Below, piece by piece: positions 1-6,222 of a DNA stretch of 27,075 nt. This stretch comes from an uncultured Prevotella sp. (GTDB lineage: Bacteria > Bacteroidota > Bacteroidia > Bacteroidales > Bacteroidaceae), in the NCBI GenBank assembly GCA_900553965.1, contig USFX01000007.1, positions 1 to 27,075 of the forward strand, given 5' to 3'. A model generated the notes under the pieces. It saw only the letters and a program-made list of their open reading frames with translations. It had not been told where the DNA came from and did no database searches. The position numbers and the translations under genes are program-made. Every line of letters begins with the position of its first letter. The stretch's first letter is position 1.

Positions 1-17
1 AGAGGTCAGAGTGATGA

Positions 18-162
18 GTGAAGAGGTCAGAATAGCGAAGAGGTCAGAGTGATGAGTGAAGAGGTATGATTACCTTTAGTAGCTTCATCCTATGCAAGGT
101 TTGAGAGTAATCATACCTTTTCACTCATCACTCTGACCTCTTCGCTATTCTGACCTCTTCAC
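18..162. repeat. 56-bp near-perfect inverted repeat downstream of folK
   Basis: Positions 18-73 are the reverse complement of 107-162 with a single mismatch, separated by a 33-nt loop. The arms are built from smaller direct repeats (AGAGGTCAGA, GTGATGAGTGAAGAGG) and end at the loop in GGTATGATTAC / GTAATCATACC. Direct-repeat material continues from position 1 to 17 and from 163 to about 176, so the element may extend beyond the left edge of the window. The same sequence family recurs at 5856-6100. As RNA it would form a very long hairpin beyond the folK stop codon and could end transcription or stabilise the 3' end, but it has no terminal U-tract and looks more like a repetitive palindromic element than a standard terminator. 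Confidence 0.9.
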
Positions 163-176
163 TCTGACCTCTGACC

Positions 177-587
177 TTAAATAAGAACTTGCTTGAGCGG
201 TTGCATGACGAAGTCGCGTTCGTGCATGAGCGGGTGGGGGATTTTGAGGTCCGGCTCGTCCACCGTCAGGTTGTCGTAGAGGAGGATGTCGATGTCGATA
301 GGACGGTCATGATACTCCCCGCCGGACGATTTCGCCGTCCTTCCGAGCTCCCGTTCTATCTGCTGCGTCAGCTCCAGGACGCGGCGCGGGCTCAGGCGGG
401 TGGCGCAGCGCACGGCCACATTGACAAACTTGTTGTCGGAGACGAAGCCCCACGGCTCCGTAACGAAAAGAGCCGACCGGCACTCGACGGTGCCGATCAG
501 CTCTCCAATACGTTCTATCGCTTTTTCTATCGTAGCTTCGCGGTCGCCGAGATTGGCGCCGAGGCTGAGATAAAGTGTGTGTGTCAT
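177..587 (-). CDS. folK: 2-amino-4-hydroxy-6-hydroxymethyldihydropteridine pyrophosphokinase
   Basis: Transfers pyrophosphate from ATP to 6-hydroxymethyl-7,8-dihydropterin in cytosolic folate synthesis. The start chosen at 587 gives a 136-aa protein beginning MTHTLYLSLGANLGDR, the usual N-terminus of this family (SLGxNLGdR at residues 8-16). The open frame runs upstream to 653, but those extra 22 residues do not resemble the family. Further hallmarks are TEPWGF in the pterin-binding loop, the signature DRPIDIDILLYD, and PHPLMHERDFVMQPL near the C-terminus. The length is normal for a short-form FolK. It is the last gene of the minus-strand housekeeping cluster, 81 bp after queA, and is followed by the large inverted repeat. 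No clear Shine-Dalgarno site is seen, which is common in Bacteroidetes. Confidence 0.93.
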   Translation of the reverse strand: MTHTLYLSLGANLGDREATIEKAIERIGELIGTVECRSALFVTEPWGFVSDNKFVNVAVRCATRLSPRRVLELTQQIERELGRTAKSSGGEYHDRPIDIDILLYDNLTVDEPDLKIPHPLMHERDFVMQPLKQVLI

Positions 588-668
588 TGCTGATTCTATG
601 TCCCTTTGAGAAGATGGCGGCGTATCAGTCGCATTTCCGAAGAACATCCACATTATATTAATTGTGCA

Positions 669-1826
669 TCAGTCGTTGAGAATGAGCAGCGCATCGCCGT
701 AGCATCCGAAGCGGTAGCCGTTCTCGACGGCCTTGTTGTAGGCCTCCATGACGATGTCGTAGCCGCCGAACGCGGCTGTGGTCATGAGCATGGTGGACTC
801 CGGATGATAGAAATTGGTAATCATGCTGTTGGCCATTCCGAACTCATAGGGCGGGAAGATGAACTTGTTCGTCCAGCCCTCATATTCCTTCAGCAGTCCG
901 TCCGTGCCCACGGCGGTCTCTGTGGCGCGTGCCGTGCTCACACCGACGGCGCATACGCGGTGGCCGGCGGTCTTGGCCTCGTTGACGATACGGCATGCCT
1001 CGGCGTTGATGTGCATCTGTTCCGAGCTCATCTTGTGCTTCGTCAGGTCCTCGACCTCGATGGGGTCGAAGCTGCCCAGACCGCAGTGAACGGTGATGTA
1101 GGAGAAGTTGATACCGCGGATCTCCATCATCTTTAGCAGCTCGCGGCTGAAGTGGAGCCCCGAGGCGGGAGCCGTCACGGCACCCTCGTTGCGGGCGTAG
1201 ATGGTCTGGAAGTTGTCCATGTCGTCCTCGTTGGCCGGCCGGCGGTCTATGATATAGCGCGGCAGCGGTGCCTCGCCGAGGGCGAAGAGCTCGCGCTTGA
1301 ACTCGTCGTGGGGACAGTCGTAGAGGAAACGCAGCGTACGGCCGCGGCTCGTGTTGTCGATGACCTCGGCCACCATAGGCCCGTCTTCGTCGAAGAACAG
1401 CTTGTTGCCGATACGGATCTTGCGGGCCGGCTCCACGAGAACGTCCCAGAGGCGCAGCTCTTCGTTGAGTTCGCGCAGGAGGAACACCTCAATCTTTGCG
1501 TCCGTCTTCTCCTTCGTGCCGTAGAGGCGTGCGGGGAAGACCTTGGTGTCGTTGAATATGAACGTGTCGCCCTCGTCGAAATAGCCCACGATGTCGCGGA
1601 AACCGAGATAGACGGGCTTTCCGTCGGCGTCGGTCATGTCGTTGCCGTCGGCATCTTTCCTGCACATCTCGATGGTCTGGCTCTTGCGGTGGATGACCAT
1701 CAGGCGACAGGCGTCACGGTTGTACACTTTCTCTATCGTGCCGTCCTCGTTGTCGAATGCACGGAACGGCGGTTCCAATGCCAGTTGTGATTCCGGCAGC
1801 TTAAACTTGAATTGTGACAGTTTCAT
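669..1826 (-). CDS. queA: S-adenosylmethionine:tRNA ribosyltransferase-isomerase
   Basis: Builds epoxyqueuosine on tRNA by moving the ribosyl part of SAM onto 7-aminomethyl-7-deazaguanine at the wobble position. The 385-aa protein shows the family hallmarks in order: MKLSQFKFKLPESQLALEPP at the N-terminus, FNDTKVFPARLYGTK, EGAVTAPASGLHFSRELL, and YITVHCGLGSFDPIEVEDL. An acidic stretch (KDADGNDMTDADGKPVY, about residues 57-73) lies in a region where Bacteroidetes homologues also vary. The ATG at 1826 is preceded by AAGGAG about 14 nt upstream, one of the few plausible ribosome sites in this cluster. It lies 123 bp after truB, and that gap holds tandem 22-bp repeats. Cytosolic. Confidence 0.95.
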   Translation of the reverse strand: MKLSQFKFKLPESQLALEPPFRAFDNEDGTIEKVYNRDACRLMVIHRKSQTIEMCRKDADGNDMTDADGKPVYLGFRDIVGYFDEGDTFIFNDTKVFPARLYGTKEKTDAKIEVFLLRELNEELRLWDVLVEPARKIRIGNKLFFDEDGPMVAEVIDNTSRGRTLRFLYDCPHDEFKRELFALGEAPLPRYIIDRRPANEDDMDNFQTIYARNEGAVTAPASGLHFSRELLKMMEIRGINFSYITVHCGLGSFDPIEVEDLTKHKMSSEQMHINAEACRIVNEAKTAGHRVCAVGVSTARATETAVGTDGLLKEYEGWTNKFIFPPYEFGMANSMITNFYHPESTMLMTTAAFGGYDIVMEAYNKAVENGYRFGCYGDALLILND

Positions 1827-1889
1827 ATCCTAAATATTCTCCTTTCTTATTGTTTGTTCTTATAACTAAAGTCAAATGTTCGTCCGACG

Positions 1890-1977
1890 CATGTCCGCCG
1901 GCTTCTTAATGGTTGTCCTCCGGTTCCTCAATGTACGTCCGTCGGTTCCTCAATGATTGTCCGCCGGCCCTTCGATG
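1890..1977. repeat. Four tandem degenerate 22-bp repeats overlapping the 3' end of truB
   Basis: Units lie at 1890-1911, 1912-1933, 1934-1955 and 1956-1977. On the plus strand each reads roughly xxxGTCCGCCGGTTCCTCAATG, with drift between copies. The rightmost unit encodes the last residues of TruB, whose stop codon lies at 1950-1952 in the next unit, and the other copies continue into the truB-queA spacer. The unit is not a multiple of three, so extra copies could not be added inside the frame without altering the C-terminus. This looks like slippage duplication of the truB 3' end. Confidence 0.8.
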
Positions 1978-2648
1978 GGCTGCGCTTCGAGCCACTCGGG
2001 AAATTCGTCGAGCGTCAGACAGCGGTCAATGCTGACGTCGCCGACCCTCGTGCGGCGCAGACAGGTCAGGAAAGCACCGCTTCCGAGCGCCTCGCCGAGG
2101 TCGCGGGCCAGTGCCCTGATGTAGGTTCCCTTGCCGCAGACGACGCGGATGGACATCTGCATGAGCCGCGGGTCGAAGTCCGTCAGCTCAATCTCGTCAA
2201 TCCGTAGCGTCTTGGCTTTCAGCTCCACGTCCTCGCCCTTGCGCTTCAGTTTGTAGGCGCGCTTGCCGTCAACCTTCACGGCCGAATATTCCGGCGGCAC
2301 CTGCTGAATCTCCCCGATGAAGCGGGGGAGCGTCGCGAGGATGAGCTCGCGGGTGATATGGGCCGTCGGGTAGGTGAAGTCGACGGTGTGTTCGCGGTCG
2401 TAGCTGTGCAGCGTCGCCGTATATTCCTTCGTCTGATACTGCAGCGTCTCGATCTCCTTCGTCTTCCGTCCGGTGCAGAGGATGAGCACCCCCGTGGCCA
2501 GCGGGTCGAGCGTTCCGGCGTGGCCGATCTTGACGCGCTTGACTCCGAGGCGGCGCGAGATGAGCGTTCGCACACGTGCCAGTGCTCCGAAGCTGGACAT
2601 GCCGTAGGGCTTGTCGATGTATATGATTTCTCCTTCGGTGAAGTTCAT
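1950..2648 (-). CDS. truB: tRNA pseudouridine(55) synthase
   Basis: Isomerises U55 in the T-psi-C loop of tRNAs. The 232-aa protein has the diagnostic motif HAGTLDPLATGVLIL, with catalytic Asp at residue 48, an early IDKPYGMSSF motif, and CGKGTYIRALARDLGEALG near residue 180. The length fits the bacterial short form lacking an extended PUA domain. It starts 10 bp after the uppP stop, so the two are almost certainly co-transcribed. The last codons lie in a 22-bp tandem repeat, so the exact C-terminus (EGPADNH) may be a recent repeat-derived end. Confidence 0.95.
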   Translation of the reverse strand: MNFTEGEIIYIDKPYGMSSFGALARVRTLISRRLGVKRVKIGHAGTLDPLATGVLILCTGRKTKEIETLQYQTKEYTATLHSYDREHTVDFTYPTAHITRELILATLPRFIGEIQQVPPEYSAVKVDGKRAYKLKRKGEDVELKAKTLRIDEIELTDFDPRLMQMSIRVVCGKGTYIRALARDLGEALGSGAFLTCLRRTRVGDVSIDRCLTLDEFPEWLEAQPIEGPADNH

Positions 2649-2658
2649 CGGCGGCGGA

Positions 2659-3459
2659 CTATTGTAACAGTGACATGGCTATGGTCACGGCTCCGGCCAC
2701 GGCGCAGTAGATTCCGAAGTAGATGAGCTTGCCCCGCTTGACGATGCTTATCATCCACTTGCAGGCCACGCAGCCAGAAACAAATGCGGCAATGAAGCCC
2801 ACGGCGAGCGGCAGGGCGTCGATTCCGCCGAACGCCTCCTCGCCCTTGACGGCCTTGAGGACGTCGAGCAGAGCCTCGCCGAGTATCGGGGGAATGACCA
2901 TCAGGAACGAGAACTGAGCCAGATTCTCCTTCTTGTTGCCGAGGAGAAGTCCGGTGGCGATGGTGCTTCCCGAGCGGGAGAGTCCCGGCATGACGGCACA
3001 GGCCTGTGCAAGACCGATGATGAAAGCGTCGCGAAGGCTTATCCTGCTCTTCTGGCGCGGCTTGGCATAGTAGGAGAACGTCAGCAGGGCGGCCGTCACG
3101 AGGAGCATGCAGCCGACGATGAGCAGCCCGGAACCGAAGATTTCCTCCACCTTGTCCTTGAAGAAGACGCCGACGATGCCGATGGGAATCATCGAGACGG
3201 CGATATTGATGGCATAGCGTGTCTCGTCGTTGAGTTTGAAGCGGAACAGTCCGCGGACGATCCAGTCAATCTCGCTCCACAGGACGACGAGCGTGCTCAT
3301 CACCGTGGCGACGTGGACGAGGACGGTGAACGTCAGATTGTCGGCGCCGTCGATGCCGAAGAGGGCCGCTCCGATGGTCAGATGGCCGCTGCTGCTGACT
3401 GGGAGATATTCCGTCAGTCCCTGGACGAGGCCGAGTATGAGTGCTTCAAACCAACTCAT
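2659..3459 (-). CDS. uppP: Undecaprenyl-diphosphatase (BacA family)
   Basis: Dephosphorylates undecaprenyl diphosphate at the inner membrane to recycle the lipid carrier for peptidoglycan and surface polysaccharides. The 266-aa protein is highly hydrophobic with about eight predicted membrane segments. Both family signatures are present: GLVQGLTEYLPVSSSGHL at residues 10-27, and PGLSRSGSTIATG near residue 157. The start codon overlaps the stop of the upstream small membrane protein by a few bases, implying translational coupling. The following truB lies 10 bp away. Confidence 0.95.
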   Translation of the reverse strand: MSWFEALILGLVQGLTEYLPVSSSGHLTIGAALFGIDGADNLTFTVLVHVATVMSTLVVLWSEIDWIVRGLFRFKLNDETRYAINIAVSMIPIGIVGVFFKDKVEEIFGSGLLIVGCMLLVTAALLTFSYYAKPRQKSRISLRDAFIIGLAQACAVMPGLSRSGSTIATGLLLGNKKENLAQFSFLMVIPPILGEALLDVLKAVKGEEAFGGIDALPLAVGFIAAFVSGCVACKWMISIVKRGKLIYFGIYCAVAGAVTIAMSLLQ

Positions 3460-3734
3460 TCCTGAGCCTCCTTTTCTGTTTCGGCGCTGTCAGTGGCGGC
3501 CACGGAGCCCGTGTCCTTGGGGCGGCGCACGATGGCGTAGACGATTGAGACAAATCCGGCGAGACATACCACCGGGGCAACCTTGATGCGGCGTGCGCTG
3601 AAGATGTCCGGGTCGTAGGTCGTGTCGGTCGAGCCGGAACCGCTCATGAGGATAAAACCGATGACAACCACCGCCATGCCGATGGCAAGGAGGATGAAGT
3701 TGGTGCGGTCGAAAGCGAAGTTTCTCTTGTCCAT
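3456..3734 (-). CDS. DUF3098-type small membrane protein
   Basis: A 92-aa protein with two hydrophobic segments (about residues 12-30 and 52-68) joined by a polar loop containing STDTTYDPDIFSARRIKVAP, and an acidic C-terminal tail. The sequence and its position between ftsX and uppP match the Bacteroidetes DUF3098 family, whose function is not established. Its linkage to ftsX and uppP suggests a role in envelope or division biology, but that is inference only. It overlaps uppP by 4 bp and lies 56 bp after ftsX. Confidence 0.85.
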   Translation of the reverse strand: MDKRNFAFDRTNFILLAIGMAVVVIGFILMSGSGSTDTTYDPDIFSARRIKVAPVVCLAGFVSIVYAIVRRPKDTGSVAATDSAETEKEAQE

Positions 3735-3790
3735 AACTTATATATAGATGTGCTTGTTATTATACAGTGGAAAGCCGGCATCGTGGCCGT

Positions 3791-4669
3791 TCAGATTTTA
3801 TATAGCTCGCCGGCGGTCATGCGCAGGAACTTGTTGACCGAGAGCCATGCGCAGACGGTGGTGATGATGATGCCGAAGAGCAGCACGGCGGCGCCCGTGA
3901 TGGCAAGCTCGCGCCAGGTGATGACGGCGAGTATGCCCGGCTCGTAGTTGTAGAGCGCATAGACTCCGCCGCCCAGTGCCCCGCAGGCCAGCACGGCCGC
4001 TATGATGCCCACGCCGACAGCGCGTCGGAGGAACGGCCGGCGGATGAAGCCCCATGAGGCTCCGACGAGTTTCATCGTGTGGATGGTGAACCGGCGGGAA
4101 TAGATGCTCAGCCGGACGCTGTTGCTGATGAGCGAGAAGGAGACGAAAGTCAGCAGTGCGGCAAGAACGAGGAGAATCATGCCGAGCTTGCGCAGATTGC
4201 TGTTGACCTTGTCCATGAGATCTTCCTGATAGGCCACATCGGTCACTTCGGCGTGTTTTTTCAGCTCACGGGAAATCCAGCGCAGCGAGTCGCGGTTGGC
4301 ATAGTCGGCGACCATCCGGACCTCAAGCGTGGCCACGAACGGATTGAACCCAAGGAACTCCGACGGATCCGAACCCATGGCCGCGCTCTGCTCTATCTTG
4401 GCCTGTTCGCGGCTGATGTAGCTTACGTGGCGCGTGTAGGGGCGGTGATAGAGGTCGCGGCAGAAGAGCTTGGCCTCGTTGTCGGTGACTTTGTCGCCGA
4501 GCATGACCGTGACCGTCAGGTTCTCACGGACGTAGGCCGAGAGATTGTGGGCGGTGAGCACGGAGAACACCATCATGCCCAAAAGGATGAGCACCAGCGT
4601 GGTGCTTATGCACAATGTGACGGCCTGCAGTCCGGTGCGGCTGCGGGCTTTTTTTCGTTTCTTTCCCAT
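3791..4669 (-). CDS. ftsX: Cell division ABC-transporter-like permease FtsX
   Basis: A 292-aa inner-membrane protein with the FtsX layout: a basic N-terminus (MGKKRKKARSR), one membrane segment (about residues 17-40), an extracytoplasmic domain of ~125 residues, then three more membrane segments (about 165-185, 215-240, 258-280). In the known FtsEX complex it works with the ATPase FtsE to control peptidoglycan hydrolases during division. No ftsE is present in this window, which is usual in Bacteroidetes where the genes are often unlinked. As first gene of the minus-strand cluster it is probably driven by the promoter at about 4701-4708. Confidence 0.9.
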   Translation of the reverse strand: MGKKRKKARSRTGLQAVTLCISTTLVLILLGMMVFSVLTAHNLSAYVRENLTVTVMLGDKVTDNEAKLFCRDLYHRPYTRHVSYISREQAKIEQSAAMGSDPSEFLGFNPFVATLEVRMVADYANRDSLRWISRELKKHAEVTDVAYQEDLMDKVNSNLRKLGMILLVLAALLTFVSFSLISNSVRLSIYSRRFTIHTMKLVGASWGFIRRPFLRRAVGVGIIAAVLACGALGGGVYALYNYEPGILAVITWRELAITGAAVLLFGIIITTVCAWLSVNKFLRMTAGELYKI

Positions 4670-4700
4670 TCTGTTGAGATGTAATACACCTAAGTTGCTG

Positions 4701-4708
4701 CAAAAGTA
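4701..4708 (-). promoter_or_regulatory. Putative Bacteroidetes -7 element for the ftsX-folK cluster
   Basis: On the minus strand this reads TACTTTTG, an exact match to the Bacteroidetes primary-sigma -7 consensus TAnnTTTG, 32 nt upstream of the ftsX start. No clear -33 TTTG partner is visible at the expected spacing. Confidence 0.55.
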
Positions 4709-4833
4709 ACAAAAAAACCAATACCGCGCCGTTCATTTAACATGTATTAACCGCAATGGCTGCGTATTTTTGTTGCGACGTCACGGTATGGTGGCGGCAT
4801 CGCAGACGCAAAGAAGCTGTAAGCATAGAATTT

Positions 4834-4975
4834 AAACGCAAAGACCGCAAAGGCGCAAAGTGTCATAAAGATGGGACAAACACTGCGGACATAACGGCTC
4901 AGCGACATCGCATCATCGCGTTTGAATTCTGCTTTTCCGTCAATGATGCTTTGCGTCTTTGCGGTCTTTGCGTTT
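4834..4975. repeat. 27-bp inverted repeat of the AAACGCAAAGACCGCAAAG type
   Basis: Positions 4834-4860 and 4949-4975 are reverse complements at 26 of 27 bases, with an 88-nt spacer. The unit is a purine-rich CGCAAAGA-type repeat of a kind found in intergenic DNA of many phyla. It sits in the 396-bp region between the divergent ftsX and radical SAM genes. I see no credible coding sequence in this region. Confidence 0.85.
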
Positions 4976-5037
4976 GTATAAAGCGCTTTACGCATGTTTT
5001 TAACAGGCCGATATCCGGATATATCAGAGTTTTTGTG

Positions 5038-5045
5038 TACTTTTG
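5038..5045 (+). promoter_or_regulatory. Putative -7 element for the radical SAM gene
   Basis: TACTTTTG matches the Bacteroidetes -7 consensus TAnnTTTG and lies 20 nt upstream of the ATG at 5066, implying a very short leader. This position supports 5066 over the upstream in-frame ATG at 4994 as the true start. A -33 TTTG is not obvious. Confidence 0.55.
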
Positions 5046-5065
5046 GCTTGCAAAACCATACGACA

Positions 5066-5845
5066 ATGAGTACAGTAATCTATCCATCGCCCATCTTCGG
5101 CCCCGTCCACAGCCGCCGTCTGGGCGTTTCGCTGGGCATCAACCTGCTTCCCGAAGACGGCAAGGTCTGCACGTTCGACTGCATCTACTGCGAGTGCGGA
5201 TTCAACCGCGACCACCGTCCGACGCGTCCGCTGCCCACCCGCGACGAGGTATGCGCGGCGCTGGAGGCCCGTCTGCGCGACATGAAGGCCAACGGTCCCG
5301 CCCCCGACGTGCTGACATTTGCCGGCAACGGCGAACCGACCGTCCATCCCCGTTTCGCTGACATCATCGACGATACAATCCGCTTGCGCGACCGCTACTT
5401 CCCCGAGGCGCGCATATCCGTTCTCAGCAACGCCACGCAGCTCCATCGCCCCGACGTCTTCGAGGCGCTGATGCGCGTGGACAACAACATCCTGAAGCTG
5501 GACACGGTCAGCGAGGACTATATCCGCAGCGTCGACCGCCCAACGGGCGCCTATTCCGTCGGCCGTGTGGTGGAGCAGCTGCGCGCCTTCCGCGGCCATG
5601 CCATCATACAGACGATGTTCATGCGGGGCACGTCGGCCGACGGACGCGACGTCACGAACACGGGCGAGGAATACGTCGGTCCGTGGCTCAAAGCCGTCGA
5701 AGAGATACGGCCGCAGAGCGTCATGATATATACCATTGACCGCGAAACGCCTGATCACGGATTGCGGAAGGCGACGCACGAGGAACTTGACGCCATACGC
5801 GACAGGGTCGTGGCGGCAGGGATAGTATGCACGGCATCGTATTAA
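5066..5845 (+). CDS. Radical SAM protein, COG0731-like
   Basis: A 259-aa cytosolic protein starting MSTVIYPSPIFGPVHSRRLG. The radical SAM cluster motif is CTFDCIYC with cysteines at residues 35, 39 and 42 (CxxxCxxC), binding a 4Fe-4S cluster that cleaves SAM. AGNGEPT (86-92) is the SAM-contacting GGE-type motif. The PIFGPVHSRRLGxSLGINLLP leader is typical of the COG0731-like Fe-S oxidoreductases, whose tRNA-modifying relatives are known but whose Bacteroidetes members have no assigned substrate. An extra cysteine at residue 44 follows the cluster motif. It stands alone, divergent from ftsX and followed by repeats, so context gives no substrate clue. I chose 5066 because the upstream 24 residues do not fit the family and would span the promoter element. 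Confidence 0.88.
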   Translation: MSTVIYPSPIFGPVHSRRLGVSLGINLLPEDGKVCTFDCIYCECGFNRDHRPTRPLPTRDEVCAALEARLRDMKANGPAPDVLTFAGNGEPTVHPRFADIIDDTIRLRDRYFPEARISVLSNATQLHRPDVFEALMRVDNNILKLDTVSEDYIRSVDRPTGAYSVGRVVEQLRAFRGHAIIQTMFMRGTSADGRDVTNTGEEYVGPWLKAVEEIRPQSVMIYTIDRETPDHGLRKATHEELDAIRDRVVAAGIVCTASY

Positions 5846-5855
5846 GTCAGAGTGA

Positions 5856-5938
5856 AGAGTGATGAGTGAAGAGGTATGATTACCAATCCTAAAGGCTTAG
5901 GGCTTGCGCGGTAATCATACCTCTTCACTCATCACTCT
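5856..5938. repeat. 29-bp perfect inverted repeat downstream of the radical SAM gene
   Basis: Arms 5856-5884 and 5910-5938 are perfectly complementary, with a 25-nt loop. The arm sequence (AGAGTGATGAGTGAAGAGG...GATTACC) is the same as the loop-proximal arm of the repeat at 18-162, but the loops differ. It begins 10 bp after the stop codon and could form a strong 3' hairpin. Confidence 0.9.
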
Positions 5939-6100
5939 GAGCTCTTAACTAAGAAGTAATCATACCTCTTCACTCATACCTCTTAACTAAAAAAGGTAAT
6001 CATACCTCTTCACTCATCACTCTGAACTCTTAACTAAGAAGTAATCATACCTCTTCACTCATCACTCTGAACTCTTAACTAAAATTCACTCTTAACTAAT
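5911..6100. repeat. Four tandem ~40-45-bp direct repeats
   Basis: Units begin at 5911, 5956, 5996 and 6041, each starting GTAATCATACCTCTTCACTC and ending near CTCTTAACTAA, with a partial fifth (TTCACTCTTAACTAA) around 6085-6099. The second copy is shortened by loss of an internal segment. The first copy doubles as the right arm of the inverted repeat at 5856-5938. There are no unique spacers between units, so this is a tandem array and not a CRISPR. Together with the promoter region it fills the 377-bp spacer before the 1527-aa gene. Confidence 0.88.
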
Positions 6101-6140
6101 ATCGTTTTTCGTACGATATTACCGATATTCGTACGATTTT
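6101..6140. promoter_or_regulatory. Two tandem 20-bp sites with palindromic TCGTACGA core (candidate operator)
   Basis: Positions 6101-6120 and 6121-6140 match at 16 of 20 bases and each contains TCGTACGA (6109-6116 and 6129-6136), spaced exactly 20 bp, about two DNA turns. The pair ends 26 bp before a -7 element. Paired direct repeats at this phase upstream of a carbohydrate gene are what an AraC-type or HTCS activator would use. The regulator is not identified. Confidence 0.55.
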
Positions 6141-6166
6141 CCTATATCATTGTTCGCGCGTTTATA

Positions 6167-6174
6167 TAATTTTG
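6167..6174 (+). promoter_or_regulatory. Putative -7 element for the 1527-aa PL11 gene
   Basis: TAATTTTG fits TAnnTTTG and lies about 48 nt upstream of the ATG at 6223. There is no good -33 TTTG at the expected spacing, consistent with a promoter that needs an activator bound at the adjacent 20-bp repeats. Confidence 0.6.
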
Positions 6175-6222
6175 CCCGTGATAATGCCTGCGGGCATAGA
6201 TTGATGACTAACGACTAAAACA

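Noticed and set aside
588..653. N-terminal extension of folK to the ATG at 653
   Set aside because: The extra 22 residues do not match FolK, whose N-terminus begins just before SLGANLGDR.
4994..5065. Upstream start for the radical SAM gene
   Set aside because: The extension covers the -7 promoter element at 5038-5045 and is not family-like.
5911..6100. Regularly repeated ~45-bp units resembling a CRISPR array
   Set aside because: The units follow one another directly with no unique spacers of constant size, and no cas genes are present.
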